A stretch of DNA of 64,000 bases from Frankiales bacterium (GCA_025966315.1 JAOPUZ010000069.1:1-64000), one strand, 5' to 3'. Positions 17,240 to 25,630 are shown, counted from the first letter of the stretch. A program made the numbers and translations. The notes: a model not told the origin generated them from the letters alone.

Positions 17240-18080
17240 GGCCGGAGCCGACCGTGCCGTCCCCGTAGAAGCTGTCGTGCGCCTTGCGGGACGAACAAAC
17301 CGATGCCATCGCGCAGCTGGTCCGTCGGCCGTCGGAGTTCATTCGCAGCACGACCGACTCGGACGGGACGGAGTGACCAACCACGGTCGCCTCGCCGTCC
17401 GGCGTCGAGACGCACGAGCCGATGGCTGGCGCGTTGGCCTGGAAGTCCTGGTACAGCGGGTGTTCGTACTTGAGACAGCACATCAGCCGGCCGCACGCAC
17501 CAGAGATTCGCATCGGATTCAACGGCAGGTCCTGGTCCTTGGCCATCCGAACCGACACCGGCTCGAAGTCGACCAGGAAGGTGGAACAGCACAGCTCACG
17601 CCCGCAGGAGCCGATGCCCCCCATCACGCGGGCCTCATCGCGCGCCGACAGTTGCCGCAGCTCGACCCGGCCGCGCAACGTCGAACCGAGGTCCCGGACC
17701 AGGGCCCGGAAGTCGACCCGGTGCGGGGCAGTGAAATAGATGACCGTCTGGTTGGTGGACAGCACGTGATCGACGCCGGCCAGCTTCATCGGCAGCTGAT
17801 GCTCGCGGATCAATCGCTTGGCGGCCACCCGGGCTTGGGCCCGCATGGTCCGTCCCGATTCCAGCGCCTCGAGGTCGGCCGCGGTGGCCAGACCTAGCAA
17901 TGCCGGCAAACCACCGACATCTTCCGACGTCCATTGCGGCGCCCACATCACCTGCGCCACCTCGGGTCCGTCCGGCGTCGGGTAGCGGACACGGTCGCCG
18001 ACGACGAGGGTCAAGTCACCCGGATCGGCGTAGTAAAGCCTGCCCTTGTCGGTGAAAGTGACCGCGCAAATCAGACCCAT
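17223..18080 (-). CDS. ricT: RicT/YaaT-like PSP1-domain protein
   Basis: This 285-residue protein is the PSP1 C-terminal family, known in Bacillus as RicT (YaaT), part of a complex affecting RNase Y activity and development. In actinobacteria its role is not settled. Two cysteine clusters typical of the family are present, GSCGRELCCSTFL and GACGRLMCCLKYEHP, which in RicT help bind iron-sulfur clusters. The N-terminal beta-rich part starts MGLICAVTFTDKGRLYYADP. It lies downstream of holB and the MFS/tmk fusion on the same strand. This neighbourhood is widely conserved, but here it is split by an intron remnant. The C-terminus overlaps the convergent GT2 gene. Confidence 0.88.
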   Translation of the reverse strand: MGLICAVTFTDKGRLYYADPGDLTLVVGDRVRYPTPDGPEVAQVMWAPQWTSEDVGGLPALLGLATAADLEALESGRTMRAQARVAAKRLIREHQLPMKLAGVDHVLSTNQTVIYFTAPHRVDFRALVRDLGSTLRGRVELRQLSARDEARVMGGIGSCGRELCCSTFLVDFEPVSVRMAKDQDLPLNPMRISGACGRLMCCLKYEHPLYQDFQANAPAIGSCVSTPDGEATVVGHSVPSESVVLRMNSDGRRTSCAMASVCSSRKAHDSFYGDGTVGSGLSGPA

Positions 18081-18099
18081 TGGTAGTCAGGGACGCCGG

Positions 18100-18470
18100 C
18101 GCTGTTGTGCAGCCCGTTTCCCCATCCCCCTTTCAATCCGTCCGTGCGGTTTTCTCGCATACGGCTTACCGATGATCTTCCGGACATCGTTACGCTGCCT
18201 TCGGATGGCGGATCGTGCCACTCAGTTGGTGCAGGCCGTGCCCGTTTAACCAGGCCTGAGTCCACTGTTGGGCTTGTCCGGCGCGTAGGTTGCGCCCCCG
18301 CTTCTTGACCATCAAGCGGTGCAGCCGCCACACGACGCAGCGGCCTACAGCTACGGCCCGCGATCTTGCTCCCGAACCGGGACTTGCCACTGGGCGCTCT
18401 GGAGCCTACCCAGACGGGACTCACACCCGCGGGCTTGGTCCAGCTTTCAGGACGCAACATGGCGCGACTC
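18100..18470 (-). mobile_element. Shrunken group II intron (maturase C-terminus plus domain V)
   Basis: The 400-base gap between holB and ricT carries the 3' half of a bacterial group II intron on the minus strand. The end of a maturase frame (18190-18390) reads LHRLMVKKRGRNLRAGQAQQ and then WTQAWLNGHGLHQLSGTIRH, ending PKAA with a natural stop. About 20 bases after that comes a domain V-like hairpin (18135-18168) starting AAGCCGTATGCG with the AGC catalytic triad. Upstream sequence (18390-18470) looks like intron domain I, so the reverse-transcriptase core appears deleted internally. It cannot be self-mobile. Whether the RNA still folds and splices is unknown. Confidence 0.65.
18135..18168 (-). 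ncRNA. Group II intron domain V-like hairpin
   Basis: The minus-strand sequence begins AAGCCGTATGCG, has a GAAA-type loop, and returns CGCACGGACGGATT. It resembles the 34-nt domain V of bacterial introns, including the AGC triad, with one imperfect pair in the lower stem. Confidence 0.6.
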
Positions 18471-18480
18471 TAATCCCTGC

Positions 18481-19749
18481 TCAGCTCCGATTGGGCCTGG
18501 TGTGGGCGATAGATCCATCCGGCTGTCGATCACGGCGATCACCGCGATCACGGCCAGGCAGCCGCAAACTCGCCGTCAACGCCTCGACCGCGATCTTCGG
18601 CTTCACGTTCAGATCGATCGCCTCACGACAGGCCAGCACCGCATCGAGACGGCGCAAGGCACCGGCCGGATCGACCGACCGCGCTACCGTGGCGACGTCC
18701 CGCGCGAAGTCCGGATGCGCGGCCGGCGCGTCGGCACCGGCATGGACGAGCAGCACGTCGCGGTAGAAGCTGGCCAGGTCGACCAGCGCCCGATCCAGCG
18801 CGTCGCGTTGCAGGCGGGTGGCCCGCGACTTCTGCTTGCGTTCCAGCTCTTTCAAGGCACCTGCGCTGCCGCGAGCCGCGCCGGCCGCGCCCTTGCCGGT
18901 GCCGCCGGCACCCAGGGCGACCTTCAGTTCCTCGGTCTCGGTGTCATCCAGTTCATCGGTCAAGGTGCGCGCTTCCGCCTCGGCTGCCTTGACCAGATGA
19001 TCGGCGGCCGCGAAGCAATCATCGAGGGACACCAACTGCGCGGGAATCGCCAACACCGCTTCTCGTCGCTGCCGGGCCTCGTCGTCCCGGGCCAGTCGTC
19101 GCGCCCGTCCGACGTGGCCCTGCCCGGCCTGCGCGGCCCACTGAGCCAACGACGGTTCGACACCCTCGGCGGTCAGTACCTCGGCGACGGCGTCAGCCGG
19201 CGGGATTCGAAGTCCAACCACCCGGCACCGGGATCGGATGGTCACCAGCACGTCATCGGGGTGCGTCGACGGCGCGCAGAGCAGGAACATGCTGCGTTCG
19301 GGCGGCTCCTCGATCGCCTTCAACAGCGCGTTCGAGGCACCTTCGGTGAGCCGGTCGGCGTCGGCGATGATCACGACCTGCCAGCGTCCCGCGGACGGCC
19401 GCCGGGCCGAGGTCGAGACAACGGCACGCATCTCGTTGACGCCGATGGACAGGCCCTCCGGGATGACGGCCCGGACGTCGGGATGCGTGCCGGCCCGCAC
19501 CATGTGGCACGCGGCGCAGCGGCCACAGCCCGGCACCGGCAACTCCGTCCGCTCGCACTGCAGTCCCGCCGCGAGGGCTTTGGCCGCGACGGACCGGCCC
19601 GAGCCGGGCGGCCCGGTGAACAGCCAGGCGTGGGCCAGTGCGCCGGGCGCCACGGGCTCGCCGGCCACCACGTCGGCGGCCGCACGGACCGCCCTGGACA
19701 GCTCGGTCACCGCGGACCGTTGGCCGATCAGGTCGTCGAAAACGCTCAC
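18481..19749 (-). CDS. holB: DNA polymerase III subunit delta prime
   Basis: The clamp-loader subunit has 422 residues from the GTG at 19749 (MSVFDDLIGQ, the usual actinobacterial start). An ATG six codons upstream is possible. It shows the AAA+ fold with a P-loop variant GPPGSGRS in which the Lys is Arg, fitting a subunit that does not hydrolyse ATP. A zinc-binding CGRCAACHMV, the Walker-B/SRC region and the sensor segment SNALLKAIEEPPERSMFLL are present. A charged linker rich in Gly/Ala (about residues 300-325) precedes the C-terminal collar. It acts in replication with tau and delta. It lies directly downstream of the MFS/dTMP-kinase gene, and the intron remnant begins at its stop. Confidence 0.93.
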   Translation of the reverse strand: MSVFDDLIGQRSAVTELSRAVRAAADVVAGEPVAPGALAHAWLFTGPPGSGRSVAAKALAAGLQCERTELPVPGCGRCAACHMVRAGTHPDVRAVIPEGLSIGVNEMRAVVSTSARRPSAGRWQVVIIADADRLTEGASNALLKAIEEPPERSMFLLCAPSTHPDDVLVTIRSRCRVVGLRIPPADAVAEVLTAEGVEPSLAQWAAQAGQGHVGRARRLARDDEARQRREAVLAIPAQLVSLDDCFAAADHLVKAAEAEARTLTDELDDTETEELKVALGAGGTGKGAAGAARGSAGALKELERKQKSRATRLQRDALDRALVDLASFYRDVLLVHAGADAPAAHPDFARDVATVARSVDPAGALRRLDAVLACREAIDLNVKPKIAVEALTASLRLPGRDRGDRRDRQPDGSIAHTRPNRS

Positions 19750-19773
19750 CCGGCCATCATCGCGCACCGGCCA

Positions 19774-21858
19774 CTACGGCGTCAGCCCGCTCGCCGGCCT
19801 GGGCGCGTTGGGCAGGTTGGCCAGCGGCGCGTCGGCCGGGGGCTCGAACGGCGGCCTGGGTCGCAGCGCCAGCACCCCGCGTACCGCGATCAGCACCGTG
19901 CTGGCCAGTTCCTCGACCGGCAGCGTCGCGTCCAGCACCAGGTACCGGTTCGGGTCGGACTCGGCCAACCACCGGAAACTCTGCCGGACGCGATCGTGGA
20001 ACTGGATGGTCTCGCGTTCGAGCCGATCCGGGCCGCCGTGATTGGCGCGGCTGGCCACCCGAGCCAGCCCCTCGGCGGGCGGGATGTCGAGCAGCACGGT
20101 CAGGTCCGGGACCAGGTCCTCGGTTGCCCACCGGGACAGCCGTTTGACCTCGTCCGTGGACAACGTGCGGCCGGCTCCCTGGTAGGCCAACGACGAATCG
20201 ACGAACCGGTCGGTCAGCACCACTTCGCCGTTGTCCAGCGCCGGCCGGATGATGGTGGCGACGTGGTGCGCCCGATCGGCGGCAAACAGCAAGGCTTCGC
20301 TGCGGGGCGAGATCGGGGTTTCGGTCTCCAGGAGCAGCTTGCGGATCTGAGCACCGACCGGGGTGGCGCCGGGTTCGTGCGTTTCGACGACGGCTACCCC
20401 GTCGGCCCGCAATTGTTCGGCCAGGCGCCGGATCTGGCTCGACTTGCCGGCCCCTTCGCCGCCCTCGAAGGCGATCAGCACACCGCCGGAATTAAGCCGG
20501 CGACGTCCGGAGCTGTCCCGCCGCAGCGACGTCATCAGGTCGGCCAGCACCGGGACCTTGCCCCGGTCGTCCATCTGCCGGTAGGCGAAGACGCCGGCCA
20601 GCGCGGCCAACGTCCCGGCCACGAAGAGCACGATCCGGGTGCCGTCCACGGTGCCGCCGATGCCGGGCAGCTTGCGCTGGCCGATGGTGCCCACGAGGAC
20701 GGGTACCGCCGCCAGCGCCAGGATCAGCACGACCCGGACGAGGGATTGGATGAAGGCGAAGATCCGGCCGCGCATGTCGTCGCTGATCTCCGCGCCGAGC
20801 AACGTGACCGCCGACAGGTAGGACACGCCAGCGCCGAAGCCGACCCCGAACACCGTGATGATGGCCAGCGCCACATGCGGCATCACCGCGGTCAGGGCCA
20901 GGCAGATCCCGGAGAAAACGATGGCCAGCCCGAAGATCCGGCGCCGCGACACCTCGCGCGCGACCCGTGGGCCGAACGCCATGCCGAGCCCGAGGCCCAC
21001 GAAGACGGTGCCGAACAACATGCCGTACGCCGCGTCGCCGCCGCCGAGGCTGCCGACGTAGGTTTTGCCGGCACCAATCACGGCGCCGCCGGCCGCGAAG
21101 GCGCCGAGGATGCCGAAGATGATGCCGCGAATCAGTCCGGTGGTGCGGATGAAATGCGCACCCTCGCGCAGCATCGTCCACAGGCCGGGCTGTCGTTCGG
21201 ACGGGTCCGTCCGGGCGTGCGGACCGGAAATTTCGCGGATGAAGACGACCGTGATGGCACCGACCAGGAACGTGGCGGCGTTGAGGTACAGCGCCAGCCC
21301 GACCTGATTCGTACCGAAGAAACCGAACTGGGTGGCCAGCGCCTTCGAGATCAGGGCCAGCAGGCTGAATACGGCCGCCGCGGCGACCGGCGTCAGCCCG
21401 TACGTAGTGATCAGGCTCAGCTGGTTGGCGGCCTCGATCTGGTCCTTGCGCACCAGGTTGGGCACCGAGGCGTCCTTGGCCGGATTCCAGAACAGCCCCA
21501 CGCACTCGATCAGGAACGTCGCCACGTAAAGCACGGTCAACGAATGGGTCAGCGGAATCCACATGAACAGGAAGAACCGCAGCAGGTCGGTGATGATCAT
21601 CGTGTACCGGCGATCGAACCGGTCGGCGAACGCACCGGCCAGCGGGCCCAGCACCGCGGACGGGATGAGGCGTACCACCAGCACCGCGCCGAGGGCGTAG
21701 TTCTGAGCCTGATAGCCGGTGGCCAGCTGGGTTGCCAACGCTGTCGTGGCCAGCAGCCCGAGCCAGTCCCCCAGGCTCGACAAGCCGGTGCAGTACCAGA
21801 GGCGGCGAAACGGCGTGTTCTTCAGGACGCCCCGGACAGCGCCTATCCCGGACACCAT
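19774..21858 (-). CDS. Bifunctional MFS transporter / thymidylate kinase
   Basis: This is a fusion of a 12-helix MFS permease (about residues 1-440 from the ATG 21858) and a complete dTMP kinase (about 470-695). The kinase has P-loop FEGGEGAGKSSQIRRL, the DR motif LTDRFVDSSLAYQGAGR and the LID region near GLARVASRANHGGPDRLERE. It phosphorylates dTMP to dTDP for DNA synthesis; this is the only tmk seen in the window. The permease half has LGPLAGAFADRFDRR (motif A). This fused form is known in several actinobacteria and the transporter's cargo is unknown. A TTG at 21999 would add 47 residues, but that stretch consists of DNA repeats whose spacing is not in frame, so the ATG is preferred. Confidence 0.9.
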   Translation of the reverse strand: MVSGIGAVRGVLKNTPFRRLWYCTGLSSLGDWLGLLATTALATQLATGYQAQNYALGAVLVVRLIPSAVLGPLAGAFADRFDRRYTMIITDLLRFFLFMWIPLTHSLTVLYVATFLIECVGLFWNPAKDASVPNLVRKDQIEAANQLSLITTYGLTPVAAAAVFSLLALISKALATQFGFFGTNQVGLALYLNAATFLVGAITVVFIREISGPHARTDPSERQPGLWTMLREGAHFIRTTGLIRGIIFGILGAFAAGGAVIGAGKTYVGSLGGGDAAYGMLFGTVFVGLGLGMAFGPRVAREVSRRRIFGLAIVFSGICLALTAVMPHVALAIITVFGVGFGAGVSYLSAVTLLGAEISDDMRGRIFAFIQSLVRVVLILALAAVPVLVGTIGQRKLPGIGGTVDGTRIVLFVAGTLAALAGVFAYRQMDDRGKVPVLADLMTSLRRDSSGRRRLNSGGVLIAFEGGEGAGKSSQIRRLAEQLRADGVAVVETHEPGATPVGAQIRKLLLETETPISPRSEALLFAADRAHHVATIIRPALDNGEVVLTDRFVDSSLAYQGAGRTLSTDEVKRLSRWATEDLVPDLTVLLDIPPAEGLARVASRANHGGPDRLERETIQFHDRVRQSFRWLAESDPNRYLVLDATLPVEELASTVLIAVRGVLALRPRPPFEPPADAPLANLPNAPRPASGLTP

Positions 21859-21921
21859 GGTTGGTGTTTCGGCGGGACCAGGCTCGACGGTGATGACGGC
21901 TCCGGGGGACGAATTGGAGGG

Positions 21922-21994
21922 CTGGACGGGTACGCCGTGGTGGCTGGACGGGTACTCGTGGTGACTGGACGGGTACTCGTGCCGGCTGGACGGC
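21922..21994. repeat. Short tandem repeats upstream of the MFS/tmk gene
   Basis: Four copies of CTGGACGGGTAC-type units begin at 21922, 21944, 21965 and 21986, with spacings of 22, 21 and 21 bases. The 22-base step breaks the reading frame, which argues that the repeats are not protein-coding or are very recent. Confidence 0.75.
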
Positions 21995-22057
21995 CTCAAC
22001 AGCCTAACGGGGTAGGCGGCGGGCGGATCAGTGCCGCGCTCACCGCGCTCTCAGCTG

Positions 22058-22111
22058 CCCGAAAGTCCTACCCAGGCGAGGTCATGACGACGCGGGGGTA
22101 GGACTTTCGGG
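22058..22111. terminator. Hairpin overlapping the 3' end of tamR
   Basis: CCCGAAAGTCCTACCC and its perfect 16-bp complement flank a 22-base loop. The hairpin spans the tamR stop codon. It probably ends or attenuates tamR transcription before the MFS/tmk gene. Confidence 0.55.
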
Positions 22112-22609
22112 GAGGACTGCGCCAGCGACGAGCAGGGTGCGCAAGGATCGGATCAGGCTGGCGTGTTCGCGCTGACCGAGGGCAGCGACCAGTTCATGCT
22201 CCCAAGCCAGCAGCGAGTCCATGGCCGCATCTAGCCGGCGCCGGCCGACCGGACTCAACCGGATCAGGCTTTGCCGGCCATCCGTCGGATGGGAGCGCCT
22301 GGTCACGAACTGCCGCCGCTCCAGGCGGTCCAGCCGGTTGGTCATCGTGCCGGACGTCACGTGAGTGGCTTCCATCAGCTGGCCGGGCGTCAACTCGTGC
22401 GGGCCGGGGCTGCGGCGAAGGGCGGCTAGCACGTCGAACTCGTGCTGGCCGAGTTCGTATTCGGCGAAGATCGCGGCTCGGCGGTCGGCGGCCAGCTGCG
22501 CGATCCGATGGATCCGGCTGAGGATATGCAGGGGCATCAGCACTTGCGGGGTCAGGCTCGTACGGGCATCGAGCCAACCCGCCACGATCTCGTCCACCTC
22601 GTCGTCCAT
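22082..22609 (-). CDS. tamR: MarR-family repressor, TamR-like
   Basis: The 175-residue winged-helix regulator has a helical N-terminus, recognition region THVTSGTMTNRLDRLERRQF and wing TRRSHPTDGRQSLIRLSPVG. It is transcribed away from a trans-aconitate methyltransferase gene. Streptomyces TamR is a MarR protein that represses such a divergent tam gene and releases DNA on binding trans-aconitate and related ligands; the same layout is seen here with two matching operators between the genes. The N-terminal helix before the core (about 1-25) is also a feature of that subgroup. Function by analogy; ligand binding is not shown. Confidence 0.85.
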   Translation of the reverse strand: MDDEVDEIVAGWLDARTSLTPQVLMPLHILSRIHRIAQLAADRRAAIFAEYELGQHEFDVLAALRRSPGPHELTPGQLMEATHVTSGTMTNRLDRLERRQFVTRRSHPTDGRQSLIRLSPVGRRRLDAAMDSLLAWEHELVAALGQREHASLIRSLRTLLVAGAVLPESPTPASS

Positions 22610-22623
22610 GCGCCGATGATATC

Positions 22624-22662
22624 TCTTGACGTCGAGGTATTATGTCTTGACATCAAGGGATT
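22624..22662. promoter_or_regulatory. Two TamR-type operators in the tamR/tam divergent promoter
   Basis: CTTGACGTCGAG (22627-22638) and CTTGACATCAAG (22648-22659) share the palindrome CTTGA-NN-TCAAG, the second perfectly outside its central two bases. Their centres are 21 bases apart, two helical turns, so two dimers would bind the same DNA face. Confidence 0.75.
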
Positions 22663-22703
22663 TCGTCGCGGTCGAAGTCTTCCTTTCGGCATTGGAGTCG
22701 CTC

Positions 22704-23489
22704 ATGTCCGACCAACCCCTCCAGTGGGATCCCCGGCAGTACGCCAAGTTCGACACCGAGCGCAGCCGTCCATTCTTCGATCTCGTCGGACAGATCCGAG
22801 CCGTGTCCCCGCGCACGGTTGTCGACCTAGGTTGCGGTCCCGGCGAATTGACCGCCACGCTGGCTGATCGATGGACGTCGGCCGAGATCACCGGGCTCGA
22901 CTCGTCGCCGGACATGCTGACCCAGGCCTGCCACTACGCCGGTGACCGGGTGCGGTTCGCGCAGCAGGCCGCCGAGCAGTTCGACGCCTCCGGGGTTGAC
23001 GTGCTCGTCAGCAACGCGCTGCTGCAGTGGGTTCCCGGACACCTCGAACTGCTGACCCGCTGGGCCGGTCAGCTGGCGGCGGGCGGCTGGCTCGCCTTCC
23101 AGGTACCGACCAATTTCGGTTCGCCGTCGCACACGCTGATGCGCGAATTGGCCGAGAGTCCCACGTGGCGGCCGCAGCTCGGATCGGTCCTGCGGCACGC
23201 CGACGCTGTTGCCGAACCGGATCAGTACCTCGATCTGCTCAGTGCGGCCGGGCTGGCTACGACGGCCTGGCAAACGAGCTATCTGCATGTCCTGAGCGGG
23301 CCGGACCCCGTGCTCGAATGGGTGCGCGGGACGGGCCTGCGCCCCGTTTTGCAAAAGCTGTCGACAGAGGACGCGCAGGCCTTCACGTCGGAGTACGCCG
23401 CCCAGCTACGGCTGGCTTATCCGGCGCGGCCCTACGGGACGGTATTTGCGTTCCTGCGCACGTTTGTCGTCGCTCAGAAGGCGCCCTAA
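22704..23489 (+). CDS. tam: Trans-aconitate 2-methyltransferase
   Basis: The class I SAM methyltransferase has 261 residues from the ATG 22704 (TTGGAGT upstream); an earlier GTG-like start overlaps the operators and is rejected. Motif I is DLGCGPGELTATLADRW, followed by GLDSSPDMLTQA, and motif IV is LVSNALLQWVPGHLELL. Then come QVPTNFGSPSHTLMRELA and the C-terminal region ending TVFAFLRTFVVA, all typical of Tam. Tam esterifies trans-aconitate, a damaging aconitase inhibitor formed from the citrate-cycle intermediate cis-aconitate. Regulation by the divergent TamR through the paired operators is likely. Confidence 0.9.
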   Translation: MSDQPLQWDPRQYAKFDTERSRPFFDLVGQIRAVSPRTVVDLGCGPGELTATLADRWTSAEITGLDSSPDMLTQACHYAGDRVRFAQQAAEQFDASGVDVLVSNALLQWVPGHLELLTRWAGQLAAGGWLAFQVPTNFGSPSHTLMRELAESPTWRPQLGSVLRHADAVAEPDQYLDLLSAAGLATTAWQTSYLHVLSGPDPVLEWVRGTGLRPVLQKLSTEDAQAFTSEYAAQLRLAYPARPYGTVFAFLRTFVVAQKAP

Positions 23490-23497
23490 CTTGCCGC

Positions 23498-23542
23498 TTC
23501 CGGGCGCCAGATAGTCGCCACGCCACCATTTGGCACCCGGAA
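23498..23542. terminator. Shared hairpin between convergent tam and the F420-type oxidoreductase
   Basis: TTCCGGGCGCCA and TGGCACCCGGAA pair at 11 of 12 positions around a 21-base loop. Position between two convergent stops suggests a bidirectional terminator. Confidence 0.5.
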
Positions 23543-23556
23543 TCCGGCAGCCGGAG

Positions 23557-24516
23557 TTAGGCGAAGCGCTTCGTGACCTGCTCTGCGCGGGCGACCAGAT
23601 CGAGGTCGTGGGCCACGCCGGGCACGTAGAAGATCACGTAATCGGCGCCGGCCGCGAGCACGGCCTCGACCCGATTCGCAATCTCGTCCTCGGTGGCGAT
23701 GATGGTCTGCTGGGAGAACCGCTCCCAGTCCACGCCGCCCCGGGCCTTTTCGGTGGCGGCCTTGGGATCGTCGCCGGCATCGATCGGGAACACGTTCAGG
23801 TTGGTGGACTTGATGATCTGGTCGTAGTCACGCCCAACGGTGTCGCAATGGCCTTTGAGGATCGCGGCTTTCTCTTTGAACACCTGCGGGTTGCCGGCGC
23901 CGATGTTGGCTGCGTCGCCGTACTTGGCGACAAGTTTCAGGGTGACCTTCTCGCCACCGCCGCCGATCCACAGCGACGGATGCGGCTTGCGCACACCCTT
24001 GGGCTCGTTGATGGGTTTGTCGACCGAGTAGTACTTGCCGGTGTACTGAACCGCATCTTCGGTCCACATCCGGTAGATGATCTCGGTGGCTTCCCGGAAG
24101 GCGCCCATCCGGTCCTTGAGTTCCGGCCACTCGTAGCCGTAGGCCTTCCATTCATGCTCATACCAGCCCGCTCCGATGCCGGCGTACAGCCGACCGTGAC
24201 TGGCCACGTCGACGGTTGAGGCGATCTTGGCGTAGAGCGCGGGATTGCGGTAACCGTTGCAGCCGACCATCTGACCGATGTTGACCCGCTTGGTGTCGCG
24301 GGACAGGGCGGCGGTCGTCGTCCAGCATTCGAAGGTGGTCTCGGTGGACGGATCCGGCACGGTATGGAAGTGGTCATAGACCCAGATCGAGTCCCACGAA
24401 CCTTCATCGGCGGCCTTGGCCACCGCGGTCATCGCCTCCCACTGTTCAACCGGGTCACCGATTCCGACCAGGTCCATTCGCCAGCCTTGCGGTACGAAAA
24501 TTCCGAAGCGCGTCAT
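23557..24516 (-). CDS. LLM-class F420-dependent oxidoreductase
   Basis: The enzyme has 319 residues from the ATG at 24516, which has GGAGA nine bases upstream; ATGs further upstream lack spacing. It is a luciferase-like (beta/alpha)8 barrel of the F420-dependent type. N-terminal FGIFVPQGWRMDL, then GSWDSIWVYDHFHT, VNIGQMVGCNGYRNPALYAK, ASHGRLYAGIGAGWYEHEW and HPSLWIGGGGEKVTLKLVAK are family signatures. It is expected to transfer hydride from F420H2, a cofactor typical of actinobacteria, to an unknown substrate. It is monocistronic, convergent with tam. Confidence 0.88.
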   Translation of the reverse strand: MTRFGIFVPQGWRMDLVGIGDPVEQWEAMTAVAKAADEGSWDSIWVYDHFHTVPDPSTETTFECWTTTAALSRDTKRVNIGQMVGCNGYRNPALYAKIASTVDVASHGRLYAGIGAGWYEHEWKAYGYEWPELKDRMGAFREATEIIYRMWTEDAVQYTGKYYSVDKPINEPKGVRKPHPSLWIGGGGEKVTLKLVAKYGDAANIGAGNPQVFKEKAAILKGHCDTVGRDYDQIIKSTNLNVFPIDAGDDPKAATEKARGGVDWERFSQQTIIATEDEIANRVEAVLAAGADYVIFYVPGVAHDLDLVARAEQVTKRFA

Positions 24517-24858
24517 GAGCGACATTCTCCGACGGTTGACGCCCCGGGCGGCTAGCGGCGTGGTCCATGCCACACGACGCTCGGCCGACTACTGCAGCAC
24601 GGGCGCTGGAAGCTCAGCCGGCACTGGCAGCGCTGGCGGGCTCAACCGGCACAACTGGGCGGCGACTGGCGGCGGAAAATCCCAGGAAACGCCACAGGCA
24701 GAACGCAATGCTCGTCCCGAACGGGGGTGTCAGGGCGAGCGCGCTCTGCCTGCGGGGTCTCACCGCTCTCGCGGCACGACGCTCTTGTCTATCACCGGTG
24801 CCTGGCGAAGTAAACGACAACACGCGTTCGCTTGGTGACGCTGAGCGGATCAAAAAGG
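24517..24858. other. Intergenic stretch, no supported gene
   Basis: About 340 bases lie between the start of the oxidoreductase and the end of the LEA-like gene. Overlapping ORFs on both strands have no family resemblance. A direct GCACTGGCAGCGCTGGCGG-like patch and GC skew are the only features noted. It presumably contains the oxidoreductase promoter. Confidence 0.4.
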
Positions 24859-25485
24859 TCAGTTGCTTCGGAGGTCCTTGGCCTTGTCCGACGCACTGCC
24901 GGCCGCACTGTTAGCCGCACTCGACGCCTTCGAGGCAGCATCACTGGCCGCGGACGACGCCTTGGACGCAGCATCACTGGCCGCGGACGACGCCTTCGAC
25001 GCAGCATCACTGGCCGCGCTCGACGCCTTCGACGCAGCCTCGCCAGCAGCATCCACGGCCGTCTTCGCCTTTTCCGTCGCCGCTTCACTGAACGACTTCG
25101 CCCTGTCCGAAGCCGCGTCACCGGCAGACTTCGCCTTGTCGACCGCGGACTCGATCACCGGCTGTGCCTTCTCGGCGACAACCTCTGATGCGTGCTTGGC
25201 CCGATCGCCGACCTCTTCCGCAAATTCTGCTGCCTTGGCCGTTGCCACCGAAGCGATGTCTTTCGCCTTGGCACCGAGATCAGCCTCGCGCACCTGATCG
25301 GCGGTGTGGGCGGCAAATTCCTTGACCGCGGCAACCGCCTCGGGGCCATGTTCGCGAACCGCATGCTTGGTCGATTCGTAGCCGCCCGAGACTGCCTGCT
25401 TGGTGCCCTTGGCCAGATCCAGCAGAATGCCGATGATCGCACCGACGAAAGCCCCTACAGCCAATCCTCGCCATACGTTTCGCAT
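24859..25485 (-). CDS. YtxH-like/LEA-like protein with 11-residue repeats
   Basis: The protein has 208 residues, with an N-terminal hydrophobic glycine-zipper helix (GLAVGAFVGAIIGILLDLAKG), as in YtxH-family general-stress proteins. A long Ala/Lys/Glu helix is followed by four tandem copies of an 11-residue unit, ASSAASDAASK. The 11-mer amphipathic pattern resembles group-3 LEA (desiccation-tolerance) proteins. It probably sits at the inner membrane with a long helical cytoplasmic tail. The underlying DNA is a 33-bp tandem repeat. It is transcribed alone. A stress-protective role is inference from composition only. Confidence 0.75.
   Translation of the reverse strand: MRNVWRGLAVGAFVGAIIGILLDLAKGTKQAVSGGYESTKHAVREHGPEAVAAVKEFAAHTADQVREADLGAKAKDIASVATAKAAEFAEEVGDRAKHASEVVAEKAQPVIESAVDKAKSAGDAASDRAKSFSEAATEKAKTAVDAAGEAASKASSAASDAASKASSAASDAASKASSAASDAASKASSAANSAAGSASDKAKDLRSN
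24923..25054. repeat. Four 33-bp tandem repeats
   Basis: Units beginning GACGCCTT start at 24923, 24956, 24989 and 25022. They encode the 11-residue ASSAASDAASK repeat on the minus strand. The near identity suggests recent expansion. Confidence 0.9.
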
Positions 25486-25630
25486 CGTGGCTCCTCACAA
25501 GTATCGCGGTCTCGCATCAGGCGTCAGGCGCCGATACGCCGACCGTCCGTTTTCGCATCGACTCGCTGCTGAGTTCGGATGCCGCTGCCGTCAGCTAAAC
25601 CCTACCCGGGTCTCACCTTGCTTCGATCGC

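Noticed and set aside
18319-22101. Plus-strand 1260-codon open frame
   Set aside because: It is the antisense shadow of holB and the MFS/tmk fusion. Its sequence is Arg/Gln/Pro-rich low-complexity without any family motif.
24923-25054. Tandem 33-bp repeats considered as a CRISPR array
   Set aside because: Units are contiguous, in frame, without unique spacers; they encode an 11-residue protein repeat.
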